Below, piece by piece: positions 44,864 to 52,938 of a stretch of DNA of 64,000 bases; within the stretch, counting starts at the first letter, position 1; each line of letters opens with the position of its first letter. The position numbers and the translations under genes are program-made. The notes beneath the pieces are model-generated. The model was not told where the DNA came from, did not search any database, and was given only the letters and a program-made list of their open reading frames with translations. Source of the DNA: Aquisediminimonas sp031376385 (GTDB lineage Bacteria; Pseudomonadota; Alphaproteobacteria; Sphingomonadales; Sphingomonadaceae); assembly GCA_031376385.1 (NCBI GenBank), contig JANMDQ010000023.1, positions 124,001 through 188,000 on the forward strand. Direction: 5' to 3'.

Positions 44864-45033
44864 AACTCTGCCAAAATCCCGAACGCTGTTATTCTCCCTA
44901 ACCGGCCATGCATGGCCCCGGCAAGCCCGACTTACTGTTTTCAACTCCATCAGCGCGCGCACAAAGGCTTGCATGAACGGGGGCAAGAGTGTTTAGACGA
45001 TCCCCTGTTTCCTGTTTCAGTCAGTTTTCTTCA

Positions 45034-45786
45034 ATGTTACTTGTCTGCCCGGCCTGTTCCACTCGTTATGTTGTTCCAGACAGCGCCATAGGCGCTAATG
45101 GGCGGCAAGTGCGCTGCGCATCTTGTGCGCATAGCTGGTTTGCGAGCCTGCCGGTGCTTGACTTGGTTGAGAATGCTGAACTTCCACTGCCACCGGTTCC
45201 GCCACGGCCAAGCCCGCCACCGGCTATTGCGCCTCTGCCGCCCTCTCCGTCGCCTTCAGTACCCCCCATTCCTGACAGTCTATCAACCGTTCGGCAAAAT
45301 GACGCTGATCCATTCGCGCATGAGCCACCATTTCGTCCACGCAAAAACCCCGCTAAACGCTGGACAATGGCTGCGCTCGGCGCGGCGACGGTGTTGGGGG
45401 CAGGAATTGTTGGCATTCAGCTATTTGGCACGCCCACTTTTGCGTCTGACATGGCAGCAAAGCTCGGCTTGCCTGCATCAGATTTTGAAGTGCCATTGCT
45501 GCTTGAAGTGCCCCGCAAACCTGAGCGACGGACTTTGGAAAGCGGCAATGAGCTGTTCGCCGTTACAGGACGTGTGATCAATCCCACGAGCCAAAGCCAA
45601 CGCGTGCCAGATATCCTTGCTGAGTTGCGCGACGCCCAAGGCCGGGTCGTCTATGGCTGGACGATCACGCCGCCTAAACGCACGCTTGGGCCTAAAGCAA
45701 GTGTGGAATTCAACAGCGCAGAAGTGGATGTGCCCAAGGGAGCACGGGCTTTGAACCTCAGCTTTTCAGGAGCGAAAAGCAAATAG
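45034..45786 (+). CDS. MJ0042-type zinc-ribbon membrane protein
   Basis: A 250-residue protein starting at ATG 45034 (MLLVCPACSTRYVVPDSAIG). The zinc ribbon pairs CPAC with CASC (VRCASCAHSWF). A long Pro-rich linker (~50-85), one membrane helix (MAALGAATVLGAGIVGIQLFG) and a C-terminal domain with FAVTGRVINPTSQSQRVPDILAEL follow; the last is a DUF3426-like FxxTGrV..P element. The function is not established. Its placement divergent to ftsEX is conserved in sphingomonads as I remember it. Confidence 0.85.
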   Translation: MLLVCPACSTRYVVPDSAIGANGRQVRCASCAHSWFASLPVLDLVENAELPLPPVPPRPSPPPAIAPLPPSPSPSVPPIPDSLSTVRQNDADPFAHEPPFRPRKNPAKRWTMAALGAATVLGAGIVGIQLFGTPTFASDMAAKLGLPASDFEVPLLLEVPRKPERRTLESGNELFAVTGRVINPTSQSQRVPDILAELRDAQGRVVYGWTITPPKRTLGPKASVEFNSAEVDVPKGARALNLSFSGAKSK

Positions 45787-45999
45787 TCACTCAAATTCAA
45801 TGAGACCCCGTCGCACTTTACGCGCTCGCGGCGTTGCTGTTCGCCCTGACATATCGATGCGTACTGCTTCTATGATCCGCGCTCGTACCAAAACAGAGAG
45901 TTGAATCGAACGCACGGCAGGTTCGGCAGTAGCGGCGAGGAAAAGAAGAGCAGCTGGTGTCACCGGACATATTAAGACTTTGCTAACCCATTTCCTCAA
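45787..45999 (-). CDS. Small exported hypothetical protein
   Basis: A possible 70-residue product whose frame ends at the base after the zinc-ribbon stop. A signal-like N-terminus (MRKWVSKVLICPVTPAALLFLAATAEPA) is followed by SIQLSVLVRARIIEAVRID and a basic tail. The composition looks more like a real exported peptide than a shadow frame, and there is no competing gene in 45787-46117. No ribosome binding site is convincing. If it is not real, this 331-bp stretch holds nothing recognisable apart from a 6-bp hairpin (TGCCGG/CCGGCA, 46087-46102) just before the tRNA. Confidence 0.42.
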   Translation of the reverse strand: MRKWVSKVLICPVTPAALLFLAATAEPAVRSIQLSVLVRARIIEAVRIDMSGRTATPRARKVRRGLIEFE

Positions 46000-46117
46000 G
46001 CACCGAACGCAGTTAACAGATCACTGTCCCAAACAGGGCCATTGCATAGCCATAAAGCCTTTGCTAATGCCGCGCGGCTTACCAGATGCCGGTCACCCGG
46101 CAGAGCTTATTTCTCGT

Positions 46118-46202
46118 GCGGTCGTGGCGGAACTGGTAGACGCGCAACGTTGAGGTCGTTGTGGGCGAAAGCCCGTGGAAGTTCGAGTCTTCTCGTCCGC
46201 AC
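46118..46202 (+). tRNA. tRNA-Leu (anticodon GAG)
   Basis: A class II tRNA of 85 bases including an encoded CCA (46200-46202). It has a D-arm with TGGTAGACGC, an anticodon stem CAACG/CGTTG around loop TTGAGGT (anticodon GAG, reads CUC/CUU), a long variable arm (TGGGCGAAAGCCCGT) and the T-loop TTCGAGT. The acceptor stem GCGGTCG/CGTCCGC has one T-T mismatch at pair 5-68; otherwise all elements are present. Confidence 0.95.
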
Positions 46203-46216
46203 CAGAGAATAGGATA

Positions 46217-48931
46217 TCAGGGTGACTGGCCCTGCGCGGTCCTTATGCCGGTTTGCTCCGCCGCAACGGTCCCCAAGTGGAAACTTGGTTCTTTCCCGTC
46301 GACGACAATCCGTCCTGGCAGCATAGACTCCAGTTGCGCTGCATCTGCTGAAAGTTTGGCAATGCGAACGATATACTGGCCGTAGGGCACTTTTTCGAAC
46401 AAGAAGAAGCCGTCAAAATCGCTGCGCGCTTTTGAAACAGCGCGGCCCGTGCGGTCGACCAGTTCCAGGTCAACCCCCTCAATTCCGTTGCCACCGCTTT
46501 GAACTAGGGTTCCGTCCACTTCGCCAGCACTGGTTAGCGCAAGTTCAATAATAGCAGCCACGCCCGGCCGTGGAGTGACAACAATGCCAGGGCCGCCGGG
46601 TTGAATGAGAGGATCAGGGAGCGATGACGCGTCCACCCCGATGAGCACGGCATTGAAGGGATGCAGCTCATCAATCATCACTTCGCCGTTCGCATCGGTC
46701 AGATTGCGGACAGGCGCGGAGCCCGCCGCCAGTTGAACATCCTTTTCATAGGGCTCATCTGCCTGACGCCGTCCGTCGGCGTTCAAATCCCGGTAAACCC
46801 GCGCCAGAACCTGCCCCTGTGCCGCCAAGCGGTCTGACGTCATGCGGTAACCCCCGCCTTTGCGCGGATCGGGCCCAAAGCTGAACGCGAGATTGAGGCC
46901 CGCTGCGACCGATCCGTCAGTGGCGCCCTCAACTTGCGCGGTGAGCGCCACTTTCTTGAAATGACGGACATAGCCCAGCGCCAGACGGCCGCGATCGAGC
47001 GGGCGGTCATAGCCCAGTTCGACGCGCCAGTTGGCCGAACGATCAGAATCGCCTTTCCCATTCCATTCGCCGGTCAAATTCACGCCTTCAAAGCGCGCGC
47101 CGCCACTCAAACGGAACCGCGTTTCACCGCGCACGCGCACCCGGCCGAAGCGCCCATTGACCAGCAATCGGGCATTGAGCTGATCCGGTAGTTCCGGCCC
47201 AACCGGACGCTGGTTGCGCTGCCAGTCCAGTTCACCGGTAATATAATACCTTCCGAAATTGCTCGATGCGCGCGATACGAGGTTGAGGCTGGTTTCGCCC
47301 CGCGCCCGTTCTGTCAATCGCGCCTCCAGATGCGTCGGCAATGTCATCCGTCCGAGGCGGAAGGCATGATCCACCGATACGGCATGCAAACCGCGCACTG
47401 CCCGATCAAACCGGTCTGACCGGTATCCGCCCGACGCGCGCGCAGACTCCGCGCTGATATAAGTCTCACCCAGCTGCCCCAGCAGTTGCGCCTGGACCGC
47501 CAGCCCGCCGCGCAAATCGGATGACGCCCCAATTTCGACTAGCGCTGGGCCGATGGCACGCCGAACGGCGGCCTCAACAAAGTTGCGCCGCCCAACTTCT
47601 TTCAATCCCAGACTATGCAAACCGAACATGACCGAGGTTTTTGTATTCAACCCCCGTTCCACCCCGACCGTGCCGCGCCACAGACCCGTGCCAATCGGCG
47701 GGCCACGCCCCAGCCCGACCAGATCGCGCCCGTCCTGGTTGATTCCTGCCCAGTAATAAGTGGCACGCGGCGGAATTGACCCCTGCCCGACGGGAACATT
47801 ACGCTCCTCACGCCGGATTTGCCCCTGCGGGCCGTACAGCACAATTTCAAACCGATTCTGACCGTAAAGCAGCGGCACATCGACAAATTCATAGCGGCCG
47901 TCGGTGCGGTCAACCGCAAAACTCAGCAATTGCCCGTTGCGATAAAGCTCAGCATCCCAACCCAGCGGTAATTCGCCCCGGAAATCGGTCCGTGAAAAAT
48001 TGTCGGGCCGGTCAAGCGGGCGATTTGACACCAAGGCCCCTCGCCCAGGATTTGACCGGGCGACGAGTGGTGTGGTGAACCCGGAAACATCGCCGACCTC
48101 CGCCTGTGTGGCGCGCAGCGGCCCCAAAAGCCCGCCATCCGGATCGTTGCGATAGGCCCGGACCCGCAGGCTATTGGGCACGCCGCGCTGGTCGCTTGCC
48201 AGCCGGGCATCATAAGCGACAGGGCCAACTTCTCCGGTGGCATAAAGATCATAGCTGACATCGACCCGTTTCTGCCCGCCCGTTTGCCGCAATCCGCCGA
48301 GTGACACCACGGCGTCAAACGAAGGAGGCTTGAAGCCACGGTAAGGCGCGCTGCTGTTGGGCAGGGATTTAAGGTCAAAGGCCGAAGTTGGACGGATTTT
48401 CGCAGCCCGGGACTTGCGTTCCAGCGCCATTTCAACCGGCAGGCGAACCTGAGACTTGATCAGGAGCAAGGCATTGCCGGTGTCCGCTTGCAGCGTGATG
48501 CCGAGCCAGCCTCCAAGCCGCTTCGCATCAACACACCATCCCTCTGGCGTGTCGCGAATATCCGAGTCCCGCAGCACCTCATTTTTGTTCATTATTTGTG
48601 CTTTTGCGCTTTCGCGGTCAAGAATGATCGTGCGGGATTCCTCAAACGCCCATCCAGTTGCGCGGCGCAACTTCTTGTCCACGCGCAAGGGAATGTCGAG
48701 CGCCATGACCATATCGGACAGATCGACGCACACGCCTTCGGGCGTTTGATAGCCGCGCACGCCGTCCCCCAGCCGATATTGTGACAGGCGCACATCAAGC
48801 AGCAACGCATCGTCGTCATTGGCCTGCCAGCCGCCGCTTTCCGCTGCTTTAACAGGCGCAACAAAACCCTGGCCGCCCAGAAGAGCGGCCAGGGCCATCG
48901 CGGGTCCGGCAAAGGGGAAAGAGCGGCGCAC
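46217..48931 (-). CDS. Usher-like outer-membrane assembly protein with C-terminal SdrD-B/CNA-B-like domains
   Basis: A 904-residue exported protein with a signal peptide (first ~30 residues). Residues ~40-165 hold two related modules (PEGVCVDLSDMVMALDIPL; PEGWCVDAKRLGGWLGITL). A large beta-strand-rich region follows (~200-700), within which DAELYRNGQLLSFAVDRTDGR and EFVDVPLLYGQNRFEIVLYG look like an usher plug/channel segment. Near 710-760 there is an SdrD-B-like unit (RVYRDLNADGRRQADEPYEKD), and near 805-860 a CNA-B/carboxypeptidase-regulatory-like unit (GEVDGTLVQSGGNGIEGVDL). Standard ushers end differently. The upstream chaperone gene (37 bp away) and DUF4402 subunit genes support a role in secreting and polymerising surface fibres. 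Confidence 0.62.
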   Translation of the reverse strand: MRRSFPFAGPAMALAALLGGQGFVAPVKAAESGGWQANDDDALLLDVRLSQYRLGDGVRGYQTPEGVCVDLSDMVMALDIPLRVDKKLRRATGWAFEESRTIILDRESAKAQIMNKNEVLRDSDIRDTPEGWCVDAKRLGGWLGITLQADTGNALLLIKSQVRLPVEMALERKSRAAKIRPTSAFDLKSLPNSSAPYRGFKPPSFDAVVSLGGLRQTGGQKRVDVSYDLYATGEVGPVAYDARLASDQRGVPNSLRVRAYRNDPDGGLLGPLRATQAEVGDVSGFTTPLVARSNPGRGALVSNRPLDRPDNFSRTDFRGELPLGWDAELYRNGQLLSFAVDRTDGRYEFVDVPLLYGQNRFEIVLYGPQGQIRREERNVPVGQGSIPPRATYYWAGINQDGRDLVGLGRGPPIGTGLWRGTVGVERGLNTKTSVMFGLHSLGLKEVGRRNFVEAAVRRAIGPALVEIGASSDLRGGLAVQAQLLGQLGETYISAESARASGGYRSDRFDRAVRGLHAVSVDHAFRLGRMTLPTHLEARLTERARGETSLNLVSRASSNFGRYYITGELDWQRNQRPVGPELPDQLNARLLVNGRFGRVRVRGETRFRLSGGARFEGVNLTGEWNGKGDSDRSANWRVELGYDRPLDRGRLALGYVRHFKKVALTAQVEGATDGSVAAGLNLAFSFGPDPRKGGGYRMTSDRLAAQGQVLARVYRDLNADGRRQADEPYEKDVQLAAGSAPVRNLTDANGEVMIDELHPFNAVLIGVDASSLPDPLIQPGGPGIVVTPRPGVAAIIELALTSAGEVDGTLVQSGGNGIEGVDLELVDRTGRAVSKARSDFDGFFLFEKVPYGQYIVRIAKLSADAAQLESMLPGRIVVDGKEPSFHLGTVAAEQTGIRTAQGQSP

Positions 48932-48968
48932 GAGCCGTTTTATCCGGTCTTGATCAGATCAGCGGCGC

Positions 48969-49781
48969 TCAACGGAGGACCGTTTGCAGTTCAGCGAGGG
49001 TCTTTCCGCCGTTTTCAGGATCCTCGACATATTGGATCGTGACGGGACCTGCCAGTGCGGCCAGGATTTCCGGTGGCAGTTCAAAAGAAACTTTGCGCTC
49101 ACTCACCTCGGGATAGACGGCAATGCCATTGGCTTCGAACAGCGGCTTGCTTTGCCCCGATTTCAGCACGCGGATGCGGCCAAAGGTTGACCGTGTGCCT
49201 GTGCGGGTCAGCTTGAAAACAAGTGAACCCCCGCCTGCTGCGGTGCGTTCCAACCGCGCATCTGCCATGCCAGCAGTTGCTTTTAATGACCCCTGGCGCA
49301 CGATGATCGGAATCGTAACGCCGTAAATGGGTGTGAGCGCAATCGCCAATCCTGATGAGGTCGTTGCAGGGGCCGTGACGGATCTAGCGCTCGGAATGGC
49401 GCGGAACAACATATGCGCGCGATATTCGCCGTCCGGCAATCCTTGTGGTGCGCGCACCCCGATCCGAATCGCCTGCGGCTGATTGGGCACGAGCACGATG
49501 CGGCGCGGCGCGTAAGAGACCATCGCAATCGTTTTGGTTTCAAGATCATTTGCGGCCCCGGCAGGGACATCTTCGAGCATTCCTTCCTTCGTCATGCGCC
49601 GCAGCTCAAGGGAGATACGGTATGTCGCGGGTTCTGAGCCGATATTGTTGAGAATCACTTCAGTGCCGCGTGCGCCGTCAAACACAATGCGCGTCGGCGC
49701 GACGAGCAGATCACCAGTCCCAGCCTGGACCGGCCCGGCCACCATCGACAGAATCGCCGCACCTAGTTTCCAAAAACGCAT
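48969..49781 (-). CDS. PapD-like periplasmic chaperone of the usher system
   Basis: A 270-residue exported protein starting at ATG 49781 (MRFWKLGAAILSMVAGPVQA), six bases after GGAGG; the ATG at 49787 touches the Shine-Dalgarno and is less likely. The mature N-terminal Ig domain has LLVAPTRIVFDGARGTEVILNNIGSEPATYRI and PRRIVLVPNQPQAIRIGVRAP, then DGEYRAHMLFRAIP. This is the P-R..vl.P...Q..Ri pattern and EYR motif of chaperone/usher chaperones. A second Ig domain follows (~165-265). It should hold DUF4402 subunits by donor-strand complementation before the usher. Confidence 0.78.
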   Translation of the reverse strand: MRFWKLGAAILSMVAGPVQAGTGDLLVAPTRIVFDGARGTEVILNNIGSEPATYRISLELRRMTKEGMLEDVPAGAANDLETKTIAMVSYAPRRIVLVPNQPQAIRIGVRAPQGLPDGEYRAHMLFRAIPSARSVTAPATTSSGLAIALTPIYGVTIPIIVRQGSLKATAGMADARLERTAAGGGSLVFKLTRTGTRSTFGRIRVLKSGQSKPLFEANGIAVYPEVSERKVSFELPPEILAALAGPVTIQYVEDPENGGKTLAELQTVLR

Positions 49782-49878
49782 GATCATCCTCCAGCGAAGG
49801 CAATATTCCCCCGATACGGAGCTGGTTTACATCCGATATGGTTGACAAGTTGATAACCATGCGAGGATTTAAGCCCAT

Positions 49879-49912
49879 AAAAAAGGACCCGCCGGATTGC
49901 GCCGGCGGGCCC
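49879..49912 (-). terminator. Intrinsic terminator between subunit and chaperone genes
   Basis: On the minus strand an 11-bp stem (49912-49902 with 49895-49885, one G-U pair, loop of six) is followed directly by six Us (49884-49879). It lies 31 bases after the DUF4402 subunit stop and about 100 bases before the chaperone ATG. It would let most transcripts end after the abundant subunit, with read-through to the chaperone and usher. Confidence 0.9.
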
Positions 49913-49942
49913 TGTTTCAGGTCTCAAATCAGTGAGCGAGGC

Positions 49943-50446
49943 TTACTGATAGTTGACAGTCACGTTGAACGTGCCCGTGTAATCGCCAGCGGCCTGTGTG
50001 CCACCAACGGTCAGCACGCCACCAACAGCGAATGTCGATGCGCCTGCTGCACTGAGCGTCGCTGTTGACGCACTGGTCAAAAGCGTTGCGGACATCGTGC
50101 CGCCGCCGCCAAAGCGGTTCAGCGTGACGGTCGGGTCAGCAGAAATGCCAACAGACTGCAGGGCTGCACCGGCAATCCCGAACTTTGCCGAAGTCACAGC
50201 AAGCGAGCAGACCAGGCCGGCACCGCATGTGCGGTTGTCGGTGGTGCCAACGGTGACAGTGCCGCCGCTGGTTCCGATGGCGATCGTGCCGAAATCAAGA
50301 TCAGCTGTTTTCGTGACGGTGACTTGCGTCAGGATCTTGGCGGAGGCTGTTGCCGACGCCGATGCGGCTTGTGCAGATGTGCCCGAAAGAGCAGCGGCTG
50401 CAAATACGGTGCCGACGAGTGCGGCTTTCAATGCTTGAAACTTCAT
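49943..50446 (-). CDS. DUF4402 exported protein, putative major fibre subunit
   Basis: A 167-residue protein with a signal peptide (MKFQALKAALVGTVFAAAALSGTSAQA), then ASASATASAKILTQVTVTKTADLDFGTIAIG, a cysteine pair (NRTCGAGLVCSL) that could form a disulfide, and the family ending AAGDYTGTFNVTVNYQ. DUF4402 domains are Ig-like exported modules, often found with chaperone/usher genes. The Ser/Thr/Ala-rich, mostly beta sequence and the terminator right after it fit a highly expressed structural subunit. Fibre formation is inferred, not shown. Confidence 0.87.
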   Translation of the reverse strand: MKFQALKAALVGTVFAAAALSGTSAQAASASATASAKILTQVTVTKTADLDFGTIAIGTSGGTVTVGTTDNRTCGAGLVCSLAVTSAKFGIAGAALQSVGISADPTVTLNRFGGGGTMSATLLTSASTATLSAAGASTFAVGGVLTVGGTQAAGDYTGTFNVTVNYQ

Positions 50447-50515
50447 GGTCTTTTATTCCCCTAGCGAATCGCTACTGTTGTTCCCGAACGGAAAAGCTCA
50501 TCCGCTCTGGAGGGA

Positions 50516-50530
50516 CATTTCGCCGAAATG
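50516..50530. promoter_or_regulatory. Perfect palindrome upstream of the DUF4402 subunit gene
   Basis: CATTTCG-C-CGAAATG, seven-base arms with one central base, lies 70-84 bases upstream of the subunit ATG in the 141-bp gap. A second short palindrome, AGCGA-a-TCGCT (50463-50473), lies close to the start codon. They are candidate operator and leader structures; no -35/-10 pair next to them was convincing. Confidence 0.4.
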
Positions 50531-50587
50531 GTTTCATATTTTACTGATCGGACTGGTTAACGGAGCGCTAAAGATTCGCGATCCTGC

Positions 50588-51097
50588 TCAGGGATAATCT
50601 GCCGAAACGGGGATGGACCCGCGCAAAGTCCCAGAGATTTGTCCTTTAACGATCAACTTTCCTCCAAAGGAAAACCGCAGTTCACCATTGCCGTTCAGCA
50701 CTGGCATCCCTGAAATATCTGTCCGCAAATCCACAACATCGGCAGTTCCGCCGCTGCTGGACCGCAACGTGACCTGGGCTGGCAGGCTGATGAGCACCGG
50801 CGCATAGGGTTCCCCGCGCAGCATGACTGTTCCGCGAAGGGCCATTCCGCCAAGATCAGCCAGGCCACCAACCACGCGGCGTGCCCCCGTCGCGGGGTCA
50901 ACACCCACTTCACCGCCCTGACCCGTTTGGGCAACACGGCTGAAATCCAATGCTGTTTCAATATCAATCTGCAGAACACGGCGGGGCTTATTGTCTTTTG
51001 CAGCCTCAGGTGCTGCGGCACAGAGCAAGCAAGGCGGCTCCTGCGCGAACGCGGGAACGGCCACCAAAAGGGCGAAAAAAGCAGGAACAAACCGCAT
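50588..51097 (-). CDS. Second DUF4402-like exported protein, putative minor/tip subunit
   Basis: A 169-residue protein with a signal peptide (MRFVPAFFALLVAVPAFA) and a CxxC near the mature N-terminus (PPCLLCAA). The body is beta-rich and ends LRFSFGGKLIVKGQISGTLRGSIPVSADYP, matching the FGG...G...G...V.v.Y ending of DUF4402. It lies 141 bp upstream of the main subunit gene on the same strand. Its different N-terminus and lower repetitiveness suggest a minor component, tip or anchor. That is inference. Confidence 0.72.
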   Translation of the reverse strand: MRFVPAFFALLVAVPAFAQEPPCLLCAAAPEAAKDNKPRRVLQIDIETALDFSRVAQTGQGGEVGVDPATGARRVVGGLADLGGMALRGTVMLRGEPYAPVLISLPAQVTLRSSSGGTADVVDLRTDISGMPVLNGNGELRFSFGGKLIVKGQISGTLRGSIPVSADYP

Positions 51098-51166
51098 GGT
51101 CTTTTAGTTTAATGACCGGGCGTCAACAATCTGTTAACCAGCCTACTCGATGCATTTGCACAGCGA

Positions 51167-52252
51167 GTGCACAGTAAAAGGCCGCGTGTGACCCAAACCC
51201 TTCCCCGTATCCGTGCCATCGGCACTGCAACACCTGCGCAGGACATTCATCACGCGTTTATCGATTGGGCGAGCCAGCAGCTTCCTGAGCGCCGCGAGGC
51301 CGCCATTTTTGCACGGATGGCCAGCAGGTCAGGCATTGCCCACCGCTGGTCAGTTCTGCCCCCGACACCTGGCGGCGGATCGCCGGTTGCAGACGGCGGG
51401 TTTTACTCAGGAGAGGTGTTGCCGCCGACATCGGCACGGATGCTGCTCTACGCCCAACATGCGCCCGACCTGGCAATGGCAGCAATCGAGAAGTTGGCGG
51501 CGCAGACTGATATGAGCGGCATCACGCATCTGGTGGTGGCCAGTTGCACGGGCTTTGTGGCACCCGGCATTGATCAGATCATCGCACAGCGACTCGGTCT
51601 GCCCGGATCGGTCGAACGATTGCTGATCGGCTTCATGGGCTGTTACGCCGCTGTAACGGCGCTGCGCACTGCGCGGCATATTGTAAGGTCTGAGCCAGCA
51701 GCCCGCGTTTTGGTGGTCACAGTAGAACTCTCCACTCTTCATCTTCAGCCCGTCCGTGAATTGGAGCCGCTGTTGGCGATGCTCCATTTTGGCGATGGCG
51801 CCGCAGCGGCGCTTGTAACAGGTGAAGGCGCGGGACTGGCACTTGACGATAGCATCGTCACCACACTGCCTCACTCCCACAGTCTAATCCGCTGGGCAAT
51901 TGGTGATACAGGCTTTGCCATGCATTTGTCGGGCGAGGTTCCGGGGCGAATCGAAGCCGCCCTGCGCACGCCTGAAATGCGCGACACTTTGACGGGTGGA
52001 TACATGATTGACGCTTGGGCCATTCACGGCGGCGGGCGGACCATCTTAGACGCTGTCGCTCACGGTCTGGACTTGGACGAGAATGCTCTTGCTGCGTCGC
52101 GTGCTACACTGAACGAATGCGGCAATATGTCTTCGGCAACACTGATGTTCACTTTGGCTCGAACATTTCCTGACCACCCCGAACGCGGCGTGGCCCTTGC
52201 CTTTGGTCCGGGGCTGGCGGCGGAAGGATTTCGCTTCGGTTGGGCCGAGTAA
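51167..52252 (+). CDS. Type III polyketide synthase
   Basis: A 361-residue chalcone-synthase-like enzyme. The catalytic triad is C127 (VVASCTGFVAPG), H287 (AWAIHGGG) and N320 (NECGNMSSAT). FGDGAAAALVTG and the final ALAFGPGLAAEGFRF are family hallmarks. Starts at GTG 51167 or GTG 51188 are both possible; the second has AAAAGG upstream. It condenses a starter acyl-CoA with malonyl-CoA; the neighbouring methyltransferase and FAD enzyme suggest an alkylresorcinol or alkylpyrone product. The TAA overlaps the methyltransferase ATG (TAATG). Confidence 0.93.
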   Translation: MHSKRPRVTQTLPRIRAIGTATPAQDIHHAFIDWASQQLPERREAAIFARMASRSGIAHRWSVLPPTPGGGSPVADGGFYSGEVLPPTSARMLLYAQHAPDLAMAAIEKLAAQTDMSGITHLVVASCTGFVAPGIDQIIAQRLGLPGSVERLLIGFMGCYAAVTALRTARHIVRSEPAARVLVVTVELSTLHLQPVRELEPLLAMLHFGDGAAAALVTGEGAGLALDDSIVTTLPHSHSLIRWAIGDTGFAMHLSGEVPGRIEAALRTPEMRDTLTGGYMIDAWAIHGGGRTILDAVAHGLDLDENALAASRATLNECGNMSSATLMFTLARTFPDHPERGVALAFGPGLAAEGFRFGWAE

Positions 52253-52938
52253 TGCTGAATGCCCGCGCCATCGCCGAAGAACAAATGGATGCCGAAGGGC
52301 TTGACCCGTTGGTCTATGCTGCTGTTCTGGCTGATCTCGCGAAGGTCAACACTGTCACCATGGCACGTCGGCCAACGCTCACCTTTCTCAGCCAGATCAA
52401 GGCGCAACTCAAACCCGTCAAAATCCTTGATGTGGGTTTTGGTGACGGCGACATGTTGCGCGGCATTGCAGTATGGGCGGCAAAGCACGGCGTTGCAGTG
52501 GAGTTGGTTGGCATTGATCTCAATCCAAACAGCGCCCCTGCTGCCCGGGCTGCAACACCCGCGCGCCACGCGATTGATTACCGTGCGGGCGACTATGCCG
52601 ATTTGGCCGGGCAAGGATGGGACATCATTCTCTCCAGCCTTGTCGCGCATCATATGAGCCATACCCAATTGGTCGCGTTCCTAAAATTTATGGAGGCGGA
52701 GGCAAGGCTTGGTTGGCACATCAATGATCTGCACCGGCACGGCTTTGCTTATCTGGGCTATCCCCTGCTCGCCCGGATCATGGGTTGGCACCGGATTGTG
52801 CGGGAGGATGGACAGCTGTCCATTGCCCGATCCTACCGCCCCGCGGAGTGGGGCCCAATCCTTTTAGAGGCGGGAATAGAGGGCGCGCATGTCATCCGCC
52901 AGTTCCCGTTTAGATTATGCGTCAACAACATCCGCTAA
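52252..52938 (+). CDS. SAM-dependent methyltransferase of the PKS cluster
   Basis: A 228-residue enzyme starting at ATG 52252 (MLNARAIAEEQMDAEGLDP), sharing one base with the PKS stop. Motif I is ILDVGFGDGDMLRGIA, followed by LVGIDLNPNSAPAARA and ILSSLVAHHMSH. The LGWHINDLHRH and IARSYRPAEW elements are typical of the methyltransferases found beside type III PKS genes, which O- or C-methylate the phenolic ring. It overlaps the FAD enzyme by 22 bp, so all three proteins are made from one coupled message. Confidence 0.87.
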   Translation: MLNARAIAEEQMDAEGLDPLVYAAVLADLAKVNTVTMARRPTLTFLSQIKAQLKPVKILDVGFGDGDMLRGIAVWAAKHGVAVELVGIDLNPNSAPAARAATPARHAIDYRAGDYADLAGQGWDIILSSLVAHHMSHTQLVAFLKFMEAEARLGWHINDLHRHGFAYLGYPLLARIMGWHRIVREDGQLSIARSYRPAEWGPILLEAGIEGAHVIRQFPFRLCVNNIR

